From Erythrobacter aurantius (lineage in GTDB: Bacteria; Pseudomonadota; Alphaproteobacteria; Sphingomonadales; Sphingomonadaceae): 64,000 bases of DNA. Numbering within the stretch: the first letter of the stretch is position 1; each line of letters begins with the position of its first letter. The DNA is taken from assembly GCF_023823125.1 (NCBI RefSeq), contig NZ_CP090949.1, positions 2,752,001-2,816,000 of the forward strand, written 5' to 3'. This document shows positions 55,961 to 63,821 of this stretch, one piece after another. The position numbers and the translations under genes are program-made. A model generated the notes under the pieces. The model was not told the origin of the DNA, ran no database searches, and saw only the letters and a program-made list of their open reading frames with translations.

Positions 55961-56941
55961 TTAGGCGGCGAGCTTGCGGTGTTGCAAGCGCCGATATTCG
56001 ATGGTCTGTTGCTTGATCCTTTCACGTCGTTTGATGATGGCAGGTGCCCTGCCGAAGTAGGCATCGGCGGGCGTCACATTGTCGAGGCTCTCGTGGTAGC
56101 GCTGGTGGTTGTAGTGCTCGACGAAGGCCTCGATCTGCTGTTCGAGATCGCCGGGCAGGAAGTAATTCTCCAGCAACACGCGGTTCTTGAGCGTCTGGTG
56201 CCAGCGTTCGATCTTGCCCTGGGTCTGCGGATGGAAGGGTGCACCGCGCACATGGTCCATGTGCTTGCCGTCGAGATAGTCGGCAAGTTCACCGGCGATG
56301 TAGCTGGGACCGTTATCGCTGAGCAGGCGCGGCCTGTGCAGTACATTGGCGTGCTCGCAGCCTGAGGCGGCCAACGCCATGTCCAGCGTGTCGGTGACGT
56401 CTTCAGCCTTCATCGTCGTGCACAGCTTCCAGGCGATGATGTAGCGCGAGTAATCGTCGAGCACGGTCGACAGATACATCCAGCCCCAGCCAATGATCTT
56501 GAAGTAGGTGAAGTCCGTCTGCCACATCTCGTTGGGCCGAGTGGTCTTGGTGTGGAACGCCTCTGCCGCCTTGATCACCGTGTAGGCCGGGCTGGTGATC
56601 AGATCATGGGCCTTCAAGAGGCGGTAAACCGTGGCTTCCGACACGAAGTAGCGCTTCTCGTCGGTGAAGCGCACAGCCAGTTCACGCGGAGACAGCTCGG
56701 TCTGTTCCAGCGCCATCTCGACGATCTGATCCTGCACCTCGGGCGCGATCCTGTTCCACACCCGGCTTGGCGCAGATGGCCGGTCTGCCAGTGCCTCCGG
56801 TCCGCCTTCAAGGAAGCGGTCATACCAGCGGTAAAAAGAGCGCCTTGCCACGCCGAGCTGGTCCAGCGTGCGCTTGGCGGGCAGGTGCGATTGTTCAACC
56901 AGCTTAATGATCTCCAGCTTCTCGGATGCAGGATACCTCAT
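55961..56941 (-). CDS. IS3-family transposase OrfB (DDE integrase core)
   Basis: This 326-residue catalytic half carries an rve integrase core with Asp (WQTDFTYFK), Asp (LSDNGPSY) and Glu (GKIERWHQ) and the usual YNHQRYHESL C-terminal motif. Its own ATG at 56941 overlaps the orfA stop. Normally it would be made as an OrfAB fusion by -1 frameshifting at A AAA AAG (56975-56969). It appears intact. Confidence 0.92.
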   Translation of the reverse strand: MRYPASEKLEIIKLVEQSHLPAKRTLDQLGVARRSFYRWYDRFLEGGPEALADRPSAPSRVWNRIAPEVQDQIVEMALEQTELSPRELAVRFTDEKRYFVSEATVYRLLKAHDLITSPAYTVIKAAEAFHTKTTRPNEMWQTDFTYFKIIGWGWMYLSTVLDDYSRYIIAWKLCTTMKAEDVTDTLDMALAASGCEHANVLHRPRLLSDNGPSYIAGELADYLDGKHMDHVRGAPFHPQTQGKIERWHQTLKNRVLLENYFLPGDLEQQIEAFVEHYNHQRYHESLDNVTPADAYFGRAPAIIKRRERIKQQTIEYRRLQHRKLAA

Positions 56942-57312
56942 TCGTCGTCTCCCCCATCCGCGATCATGCTTTTTTTGAGCAAGCGGTTCTCCAGGGTGAG
57001 ATCGGCTACGCATTCCTTCAGATCGCGGGCCTCGCGGCGAAGATCCTTCACCTCGTCAGTGGTCGCAGAACGGGCCGTATCGCCAGCAAGCCTGCGCTTG
57101 CCGGCCTCCATGAACTCCTTGGACCAAGTGTAATACAGGCTCTGGGCGATGCCTTCCTTCCGGCACAGCTCGGCAATGGAGTCATCACCGCGCAGGCCTC
57201 CCAGCACGATCCGGATTTTGTCCTCTGCAGAGAAGTGCCAGCGGGTCTTGCGGCGGATGTCCTTCACCACCTGTTCGGCCGGCAATTTGGACTTTGAGGA
57301 TTTGGGCTTCAT
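56938..57312 (-). CDS. IS3-family transposase OrfA
   Basis: This 124-residue DNA-binding half has a helix-turn-helix (DDSIAELCRKEGIAQSLYY) and a leucine-zipper-like C-terminus (LTLENRLLKKS). The slippery run of seven A's followed by G lies near its 3' end and would shift ribosomes into orfB. A truncated copy with its start codon changed to CTG occurs at 58378. Confidence 0.92.
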   Translation of the reverse strand: MKPKSSKSKLPAEQVVKDIRRKTRWHFSAEDKIRIVLGGLRGDDSIAELCRKEGIAQSLYYTWSKEFMEAGKRRLAGDTARSATTDEVKDLRREARDLKECVADLTLENRLLKKSMIADGGDDE

Positions 57313-57397
57313 CTTCGTTCCTTCGTCACTACGACGAAGCCCAAATCCTCCTTAACTTACAACCTCAAATCTGTGCCATAAACGATGACGGGGGACA

Positions 57398-57613
57398 AAC
57401 GGCAACTGGATCGTCGAAGGATACGGCATCGCACCCGATTACGAGGTCGAAAATCCGCCGCACGCCACTTTCAACGGCGGCGATGCGCAGCTAGAGGCGG
57501 CTATCGCGCTGTTGCGTGACCGGATAGCGAATGAGCCGGTGCCTGCTCTGGTGCCCCGTCCGCTCAGCCCGCTTGGCACTCCGGCACGCGATGTCATGCG
57601 GCTGGATGGATAG
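57398..57613 (+). pseudogene. 3' fragment of the tricorn-like peptidase gene
   Basis: The last ~70 codons of a tricorn-like protease (NWIVEGYGIAPDYEVENPPH... to the stop at 57611) are present directly after the IS3 right end, with no upstream part. The final residues differ from copy 1 (DVMRLDG instead of DVTPLDR). It is a gene remnant carried with the second eda. Confidence 0.9.
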
Positions 57614-57627
57614 ACGGGATAGAATTG

Positions 57628-58269
57628 ATGATGGATGCTCTTGAACAACGCCTCGCCGCCGCTCCGGTGGTGCCGCTGGTCGGGGAAAACGACCCGGACT
57701 GCGCGGTGAAGACCACTCAGGCGCTGGCCAACGGCGGCCTAAGCGTGATCGAGGTGGTTATGCGTAGCCCCGGCGCGCAGGCGGGGATGGAAGCGATCCT
57801 TGACCAGACCGAGGGGCTGATCGTCGGCGCGGGCACCGTGCTCACGCTCGATCAGGCGAAATCGGTGGTGGCGAGCGGGGCGCAGTTCATCGTCTCGCCT
57901 GGCCTCGTCGATGAAATCGCGCGCTATTGCATCGACGAAGGCATCCCGTTCTTCCCCGGCACGATGACAGCCGGCGAGGTGCAGCGCGCCTATGCGCTGG
58001 GCCTGCGCAAGGTGAAATTCTTCCCGGCGAGCCTTGCCGGTGGAGTACCGATGCTAAAGGCGTTCAGCTCGGTGTTTGGCGAAATGCGGTTCATGCCCAC
58101 GGGCGGCGTATCGGCGGCCAACCTTCCCGAATTCCTGTCTGTCCCCAGCGTCATTGCGTGCGGTGGCAGCTGGCTGACCCCGGCTAACGCGATTGACGCG
58201 GGCGATTATGCGCAGGTTACGGCGCTGGCCCGCGAAGCGGTGGACATCGCCCGGCAGGCGCGCGGATAA
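57628..58269 (+). CDS. eda: KDPG/KHG aldolase, copy 2
   Basis: This 213-residue aldolase keeps Lys129 and Glu41 and should be functional. It differs from copy 1 at five residues: Ile17Val, Ala23Asp, Arg24Cys, Asp34Asn and a Lys to Gln in the last IAR(K/Q)ARG motif. Several silent differences are also present, so the duplication is not brand new, or this copy came from a related strain. Its native promoter is missing because the upstream protease gene is only a fragment; expression would depend on the flanking IS. Confidence 0.93.
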   Translation: MMDALEQRLAAAPVVPLVGENDPDCAVKTTQALANGGLSVIEVVMRSPGAQAGMEAILDQTEGLIVGAGTVLTLDQAKSVVASGAQFIVSPGLVDEIARYCIDEGIPFFPGTMTAGEVQRAYALGLRKVKFFPASLAGGVPMLKAFSSVFGEMRFMPTGGVSAANLPEFLSVPSVIACGGSWLTPANAIDAGDYAQVTALAREAVDIARQARG

Positions 58270-58291
58270 ATTCGTTACCGGATCCGTCGCC

Positions 58292-58570
58292 TGTCCCCCG
58301 TCATCGTTTATGGCACAGATTTGAGGTTGTGATTTAAGGGGGATTTGGGCTTCGTCGTAGTGACGAAGGAACGAAGCTGAAGCCCAAATCCTCAAGGTCC
58401 AAAAAGCCTGCCGAACAGGTGGTGAAGGACATCCGCCGCAAGACCCGCTGGCACTTCTCTGCAGAGGACAAAATCCGGATCGTGCTGGGAGGCCTGCACG
58501 GTGATGACTCCATTGCGGAGCTGTGCCGCAAGGAAGGCATTGCCCAGAGCCTGTACTACACCTGGTCCAA
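58292..58570 (+). mobile_element. Truncated, inverted copy of the IS3-family element
   Basis: It starts with the same end sequence as the complete element (TGTCCCCCGTCATCGTTTAT) and reads into orfA. The orfA start codon is CTG instead of ATG, and the gene is cut after YYTWSK, where DNA of the second IS6 copy begins. It faces the complete IS across the eda duplication. Confidence 0.87.
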
Positions 58571-58580
58571 GGGGTGCTGT

Positions 58581-58608
58581 GTGCTGTCAGTCCGACGCTA
58601 ACTCGTCT
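58581..58608. mobile_element. Left-end remnant of a second IS6 copy
   Basis: GTGCTGTCAGTCCGACGCTA and the following ACTCGTCT are identical to the left end of the complete IS6 element (34969-34996). The match then stops at the start of an IS3-type end (TGGTCTGAGCCC). Confidence 0.8.
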
Positions 58609-59110
58609 TGGTCTGAGCCCGAAGTTTCTACCATCTACGAGTAGAGCCTTGGGCCGTTTTGATGCCCTTCGCCGGGCGTGATGGCAACAACCGTATTGGG
58701 GGCATGCCCCCAATACGGTTTGCCGCTTGATCCTGCCCCGATCTCGGCCGGGGTTCTGTTCCCGAGGCTCGAGTGGGGCCGGAAGTGGTTGTAGTCGTGC
58801 CGCCAGGCTTCCAGTTCCTGGCGGGCATGAGCGAGGCTGGTGAAGATCGTCTCGTTCAAGAACTCATCGCGCAGGCGCGCATTGAAGCTTTCGATGAACC
58901 CGTTCTGGTAGGGCTTGCCCGGCGCGATGTAGTGCCACTCAACGTTGCGCTCCTTGCTCCAGCGCAGGATCGCCATGCTGGTCAGTTCGGTGCCGTTATC
59001 GCTGACGATGGTGTGGGGCCTTGCCATGCGCTCGAACACCGCTGCATCGAGTTCACGCCCGACCCGTGCGCCCGAGATCGACGTGTCGGCGATCAGGCGC
59101 ACGCACTCCC
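58609..59110 (-). mobile_element. Fragment of a different IS3-family element
   Basis: It carries the 3' half of an orfB with VSDNGTELTS and NGFIESFNARLRDEFLNE, the second Asp and the Glu of the DDE core, and HSSLGNRTPAE near the end. One terminus is probably TGGTCTGAGCCC at 58609. The 5' part of the element is missing; it is fused to the second IS6 copy at 59111. Confidence 0.82.
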
Positions 59111-59345
59111 GGGTGTAGCCCTTCATTCTACTAATCCGCTGCCGCTTGATGTCGGCGGCGAACATGGGCCCGAAGCGGTTCCACCACAGCCGCACGGTCT
59201 CATGACAGACATCTATCCCGCGTTCGAACAGCAGATCCTCAACATTGCGTAAGCTCAGTGGATACAGAACATAAAGCATCACAACCATTCGGATGACTTC
59301 AGGTGATGAGTGGAAGTAGCGGAACGGATTCTTGGCTTTGTTCAT
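58635..59345 (-). pseudogene. In-frame chimera: IS6 transposase N-terminus joined to IS3 OrfB C-terminus
   Basis: This 236-codon open frame starts as the IS6 transposase (residues 1-78, identical to the complete copy through RISRMKGYT) and switches at 59111 to an IS3-family OrfB (RECVRLIADTSISG onward). It joins the DNA-binding domain of one family to part of the catalytic domain of another, without the first catalytic Asp of either. It is therefore unlikely to work as a transposase. Confidence 0.88.
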
Positions 59346-59396
59346 CTGCTCCAGCTAGCAGCCAGGCCCATCCGCCGCCATCGCTTTGACAATGCC
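59111..59396. mobile_element. Right-hand part of the second IS6 copy
   Basis: Matches 35506-35791 of the complete IS6 element to the last base (GACAATGCC). Beyond it lies the truncated aminotransferase gene. Confidence 0.9.
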
Positions 59397-60639
59397 GGCG
59401 GTGGACATAGGGCCCCGCGCAGGCGCAGCCGCCGCGCGCCTGCACGCCGAAGCGGTCCGACAGGATGCGCGTGACGAGCTGGTGATGGACAAGGCCGCCC
59501 CTGCCGTCACGCACGCGGAACGAGACGATCGGGAGCATCGCATCGTGATCCGGCCCGAGGGTCTCGATCAGCGGGTTCGCGCGCCAGCGTTCGAGCGCCG
59601 CCCGGCGCAGCTTCTCGGCACGCGCATCCAGCCCGGCACGCATCATGCAATCGCGCACGATGATCGCGAGCGCGGCGCGGATGTCGGCGATGGCGTTGGG
59701 CGTCCCCGCCTCCTCGCGCGCGGCGAGATCTGCGAGGTAATCGTGGCTCTCCGGGGTGACGAAGCTCACCGTCCCACCACCGGGTGCCGAGGGCGTATCC
59801 ATCATCACCGCCTCGCGTCGCACGACGAGCAGCCCGGAGGAACCCGGCCCGCCGACGAACTTGTGCGGCGAGGTGACGAGAGCATCGATATGGGCATCCG
59901 CCGCCGGGCGCATGGTCATGGGAAGATAGGGCCCGGCTCCGGCATAGTCCCAGATTACGCGCCCCCCATGCGCCTGCACCGCCTGCGAGACGGCGGCGAT
60001 GTCGGTGAGCGCGCCGGTCACGTTCGATCCGGCCGAGAAGGCGGCGATGATGTGCCTGCCGGAGTGTTCGACAAGGCTCGCTTCGAGTTCGGCCATGTCG
60101 GGCCCGCCGGACGGGCTTTCGGGCAGTTCGATCACGTCTGCCATGCTCTCGCGCCATGGCAGGAGATTGGAATGGTGTTCGTAAGGTCCGACCAGCACCA
60201 CGGGCCTGCGCCCTTCCGCATCGAGCCGGTCGGCGCCGAACAGGCGCACCAGCTTCTGGATGCCCGCCGTCGCGCCGGAACCGGCGAAGATGACCGCGTC
60301 TTCCTTGCCCGCCTCGCAGAACCGCGCGATCTCCTCGCGGGCGCAGCAGCGCAGGAGGTTAATCGAGCGCCCGCAGAACGAAGCCTGCGTGTGCGGGTTG
60401 GCGTAGACTGGAAGTACTTCTTCCATCACGAAGCGCTCGACCTGCATCAACGCACGGCCCGAGGCGGCGTAATCGGCGTAGATCATACGCACCGGACCGC
60501 ACGGCCCTTCGAACACCAGCCCCTTGCCGATCACGTCTTTTGCCAGCGTGCCCGCAGCGAGCGCGGCCTCGATCCCGGCGCGGAAGGCATCGAAAAGCGA
60601 AAGCGCGGCGGCAGTGCGGGTGGGGGCTGCATCGATCAT
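59397..60639 (-). pseudogene. Class V aminotransferase (cysteine desulfurase-like), 3' end lost to IS6
   Basis: About 414 native residues of a PLP-dependent fold-type I enzyme remain. The PLP-binding Lys is in TSPHKFVGGPG (about residue 270). ANPHTQASFCGRS, GSGATAGIQKLV and YEHHSNLLPWRE are conserved, and RGGCACAGPYVHR marks the beginning of the C-terminal domain. The IS6 end follows directly, and the frame runs on to 59299 with 32 IS-encoded residues. Relatives of this type continue for roughly 50-100 residues more, so the protein is probably inactive. It is divergent from an Lrp-type regulator gene. Confidence 0.83.
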
Positions 60640-60712
60640 GCGAGGATAATCGCGCGGCCTCGATCAAATATCAGCACCTGTTTCGGGCAAAATCGGCTAT
60701 GACGCGTGTCAT

Positions 60713-61186
60713 ATGACCACTGAAATCCTCGAAATCGACCGCATCGATCGAAAGCTCCTCGCCGCGCTGCAGGCCGATTCCTCGCTCAGCCAGCGCGCGC
60801 TCGCCGACAAGGTCGGCCTGTCGCAGAACGCCTGCTGGCGGCGGCTCCAGCGCTTGCAGGCGGAGGGTGTCATTCTCGGCCAGCGTGCCGAGCTCGACCT
60901 CGCCCGCCTCGGGCTCGATCTGGTTGTCATGGTGATGATCAAGACGCCGCACCATTCCAAGGACTGGGCCGACCGCTTCAAGGCCCATGTCGAGCGCCTT
61001 CCCGGCGTGGTCGACCTCTACCGCATTGGCGGCGAGTGGGATTACCTCATCAAGGTCGTCACCCGCGGCATCGCCGGATACGACCGCTTCTACCAGAACC
61101 TGGTCGACGGGTTCGACCTGTCGGTGGTCACCGGGCACTTCGTCATGGAGGAGATGATCAGCGCCAAGCCGGTGGTGCTGACCTGA
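60713..61186 (+). CDS. Lrp/AsnC-family transcriptional regulator
   Basis: This 157-residue regulator has an N-terminal helix-turn-helix (LSQRALADKVGLSQNACWRRLQRL, seen as motifs ALADKVGLSQN and CWRRLQRL; residues ~25-50) and a C-terminal ligand-binding RAM domain (about 70-150). The start IDRIDRKLLAALQ is typical. The divergent gene encodes an aminotransferase-like enzyme, which Lrp-type proteins often control, so that gene was a likely target before it was truncated. About 73 bp separate the two starts. Confidence 0.9.
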   Translation: MTTEILEIDRIDRKLLAALQADSSLSQRALADKVGLSQNACWRRLQRLQAEGVILGQRAELDLARLGLDLVVMVMIKTPHHSKDWADRFKAHVERLPGVVDLYRIGGEWDYLIKVVTRGIAGYDRFYQNLVDGFDLSVVTGHFVMEEMISAKPVVLT

Positions 61187-61261
61187 CGCGTGCTACGCTC
61201 GATTGTCCGCTTTCGAGATGTCATACCCACCGGTTCGATGGCTTTACCCGGCGCAAAGCGG

Positions 61262-61816
61262 TCATTGGCCAAGGTATCTCCACCACCCCGGCCACCGGAC
61301 CTTATGCGGCGTGCGGGTGGCGTTCCAGATCTCGCGCTGTTCATCGTTGCTCAGCTTGCGGTCCCCGAGACGGGTAAGGGCAGCCTCGACGATCCACGGA
61401 TTGAGTTCCCAGCGCACCCGCGCCTGGTCGGTCGGATACTTGAGCCGCGCGATCCCGAGGTCGCCGATTATCGCGTCCACTCCTGAGTCGACGCACTTCC
61501 AGATGATCCTGGTCGGACCGTTGCAGCTCTCGGGGTGAGCCGCCCGCGCGCCTTCGATCGCATCGAGCGAGGCTCGCGCCGCTGCACTGTCCCCGGCCAG
61601 TCCCTTTTGGGTCAACTGCAGAAGGAACGCCTCGGCGGCGGTCACCCGTCGCTCGCACCCGTCCTCGCGGATCGTGACCATCTGCCCGAGGACTGTGTCA
61701 TAAGGCATCTCGCGTCTCCGGTTCCTCGGACGTCCGCGCGGATTGCCGGACTGGCCTTTGCGGAACCGGGTGGTCGCAGGCGGCTTCCGATATCCTATGG
61801 GGTCGGGCTCGCTCAT
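61262..61816 (-). CDS. DUF5681-domain protein (second of two)
   Basis: This 184-residue protein starts with the DUF5681 signature RFRKGQSGNPRGRPR (about residue 20), a basic, Gly-rich motif common in small proteins of prophage and island regions, of unknown role. The rest is helical. Its ATG overlaps the stop of the preceding DUF5681 gene by four bases, so it is the last gene of a coupled three-gene unit headed by the ParB-methyltransferase gene. Confidence 0.82.
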   Translation of the reverse strand: MSEPDPIGYRKPPATTRFRKGQSGNPRGRPRNRRREMPYDTVLGQMVTIREDGCERRVTAAEAFLLQLTQKGLAGDSAAARASLDAIEGARAAHPESCNGPTRIIWKCVDSGVDAIIGDLGIARLKYPTDQARVRWELNPWIVEAALTRLGDRKLSNDEQREIWNATRTPHKVRWPGWWRYLGQ

Positions 61817-62328
61817 GCGATCCGACCCCGCGGCCATTGCAGCATGTCAGGATCATTGGTGAAGAACCTGATCTGCTCGACATCCATTCGACTAAACTTC
61901 TTGCGGCCGGGCCGGCTGAGCGCTGCCTGTGTTGCCCACGCATTGACCTTCCAGCGATTGGGATGGTTGGGATCAGGGTCTGCAATGCCAAGAAGCCGCA
62001 TCGCCTCGTTGGCGTTGTCGGCGCAGTGATGGATCACGGTCTCGATCGGGCGGGAGCGCGGCTTCGCCTTCTTCGCCAGCGCAGCCTCGCGTTTCTCGAT
62101 CATCTTGAGGATCTTGCGGATCGCCATACGCTTGCCCGCGAGCGCATCCTTCAATGTCTGCTGCTGCAGCACCTCCTCAACCGTCAGTTCGCGCTCCTTG
62201 CCACCGACCGTTGTGGTAAGCCGCTTGTCGAGCACGATTTCGAACGCGGAGATGTTGGGTCGGCGCGGCTTGGGTGGCCGGCCTTTCGGATTGCCGGACT
62301 GACCCTTCTGGAACCGTGTGTCGCTCAT
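61813..62328 (-). CDS. DUF5681-domain protein (first of two)
   Basis: This 171-residue protein has the DUF5681 signature RFQKGQSGNPKGRPP at residues 5-19, then a helical, charged body (EKREAALAKKAKPRSRP). It resembles its downstream neighbour in the N-terminal motif and in a W-x-(V/L)-N-x-W segment near the C-terminus (RWKVNAWATQAAL versus RWELNPWIVEAAL), suggesting an old tandem duplication. Both ends overlap neighbouring genes by ATGA. Function unknown; a DNA-binding role beside the methyltransferase is a guess. Confidence 0.83.
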   Translation of the reverse strand: MSDTRFQKGQSGNPKGRPPKPRRPNISAFEIVLDKRLTTTVGGKERELTVEEVLQQQTLKDALAGKRMAIRKILKMIEKREAALAKKAKPRSRPIETVIHHCADNANEAMRLLGIADPDPNHPNRWKVNAWATQAALSRPGRKKFSRMDVEQIRFFTNDPDMLQWPRGRIA

Positions 62329-63632
62329 GCCGCTGCCTCCGCTTCGTTTTCGCGGTGGATCAGCTCGGGCTCCTTGCCGGTGAGATCGCTCCAGCGCTGC
62401 ATGGCGAGATCAACATAGGCCGGATCGATGTCGAGCCCGCGGAACCGTCTCCCCACCCGCTCGGCCGCGATCAGGCTGGTGCCCGAGCCAAGAAAGATGT
62501 CGAGCACGAGTTCGCCCTGCCTGGTCACGTCACAATATGCGTCAGCCACCATCGCCACCGGCTTGACGGTCGGGTGCAGTGCCAGGTCCTCGCGGCGCGA
62601 GCCCTTCATCGAGTTGACGCTCGGATAGTCCCAGACGTTGGTGCGGTTGCGACCGTGCTTGCCGAGCTCGACATTGTTGGTGTGCGCTGCACTACCCACG
62701 CGGTAGACGAACACCATCTCGTGCTTGGAACGATAGAGCGAGCCCATCCCGGCATTGCTCTTGTTCCACACACAGATGTTGAGGAGGTCATCGTAGATCC
62801 CGGAGACCGATGCAGTGACATCGTCCATGTGCCGCCAGTCCATGCACACGAAGTGGACCGCACCAGCGCGAGAGACCTTGGCGCAGGCACCGAGCGTGTC
62901 TGTGAGGAAGGTGCGGAACTCGCCCTCGCTCATCTCGCCCGAAGCCATCGCGAACTCACGGTGACGACCCTTGGCATTGGCATGGCCATTGATCTTCACG
63001 TTGTAAGGCGGATCGAGGAACGCGCAGTCGATCTCCTCGCCCTCGCCAACCAGACGCTTGAGGAACACGACATCGCGCCCATCGCCGCAAGCGACCCGAT
63101 GCTCGCCAAGCTGCCAGATGTCGCCAGTCTGCACGCGCGGGTTCTCCGGCACCGCAGGGATCACCTCGTCATCGGGATCATCGCTCTCGGCCAACACCAC
63201 ATCGATCTCACCGGGGCTGAAGCCCGTCAGCCCAAGGTCTATGTCGATCTCGGGTAGCGATAGCTCAGCCAGTTCCAGCTTGAGTATCTCGGTGTCCCAG
63301 CCCGCATTTAGCGCGATCTTGTTGTCGGCAAGCCTGAGCGCCCGCTTTTGCGGCTCGCTCAACCCATCGAGCGCGATGACGGGGACCGCCGCCAGACCCA
63401 TCTCCTTCGCTGCGCGCAATCGGCCGTGCCCCGCGATGAGGTGGCCATCCGGATCGGCGAGTATCGGGTTGGTGAACCCAAACGCGCGGATCGACTGCGC
63501 GATCTGTTCGATCTGCCTTTTCGAGTGCGTGCGCGCATTGCGCGGGTCGGGGACGAGCTCGCCTGGGGCCTTGTAGACCACTTCGAGCGTGCGATCGGCA
63601 GAGGGGGCTGCCGCCGGGGAGAGGTTGCTCAT
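62325..63632 (-). CDS. ParB-like nuclease-domain/DNA (N4 or N6) methyltransferase fusion
   Basis: This 435-residue protein has an N-terminal ParB/sulfiredoxin-like domain (about 15-150, with LIAGHGRLRAAKEMG) and a C-terminal amino-methyltransferase domain. The catalytic motif DPPYN is at 207-211 and the SAM-binding motif FLGSGT at 380-385, so motif order is that of the beta class. It would methylate adenine N6 or cytosine N4. No restriction endonuclease gene is visible, so it is likely a solitary island or prophage methyltransferase. It heads a translationally coupled operon with two DUF5681 genes. Confidence 0.9.
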   Translation of the reverse strand: MSNLSPAAAPSADRTLEVVYKAPGELVPDPRNARTHSKRQIEQIAQSIRAFGFTNPILADPDGHLIAGHGRLRAAKEMGLAAVPVIALDGLSEPQKRALRLADNKIALNAGWDTEILKLELAELSLPEIDIDLGLTGFSPGEIDVVLAESDDPDDEVIPAVPENPRVQTGDIWQLGEHRVACGDGRDVVFLKRLVGEGEEIDCAFLDPPYNVKINGHANAKGRHREFAMASGEMSEGEFRTFLTDTLGACAKVSRAGAVHFVCMDWRHMDDVTASVSGIYDDLLNICVWNKSNAGMGSLYRSKHEMVFVYRVGSAAHTNNVELGKHGRNRTNVWDYPSVNSMKGSRREDLALHPTVKPVAMVADAYCDVTRQGELVLDIFLGSGTSLIAAERVGRRFRGLDIDPAYVDLAMQRWSDLTGKEPELIHRENEAEAAA

Positions 63633-63821
63633 AAGTGGAACATATCAGGATCACCTTTGGAATCGAAGATCACTACGCACGGCTTATGCACAGGCGGTGG
63701 ATAGGTGCATTTCGACTGGACTGTACCCTCATTGAGAGCATTGGTGTGACTCGCGCCCGGTGAGCCGGGCTTGTCCCGGTAGCGGCGGCCATCCCGGCCA
63801 CTGCACGAACCGGAGACAGAC

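Larger units (their letters stand above)
55887..57397. mobile_element. IS3-family insertion sequence, complete
   Basis: About 1.51 kb with orfA/orfB on the minus strand and a programmed frameshift site. The right end is TGTCCCCCGTCATCGTTTAT read inwards; a matching, weaker left end starts near 55887 (both continue to TGGCACA). It begins 27 bp after the tpsA stop codon of locus B, and its right end directly abuts the duplicated eda/tricorn segment. No target duplication is visible. Confidence 0.85.
57398..58286 (+). repeat. 889-bp duplicated segment, copy 2 (inverted relative to copy 1)
   Basis: Colinear with 27219-28107 on the opposite strand, with no indels. It is bounded by IS3 ends on both sides (right end at 57397; a second, inverted end starting at 58292), so it sits like cargo between two facing IS copies. 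Confidence 0.93.
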
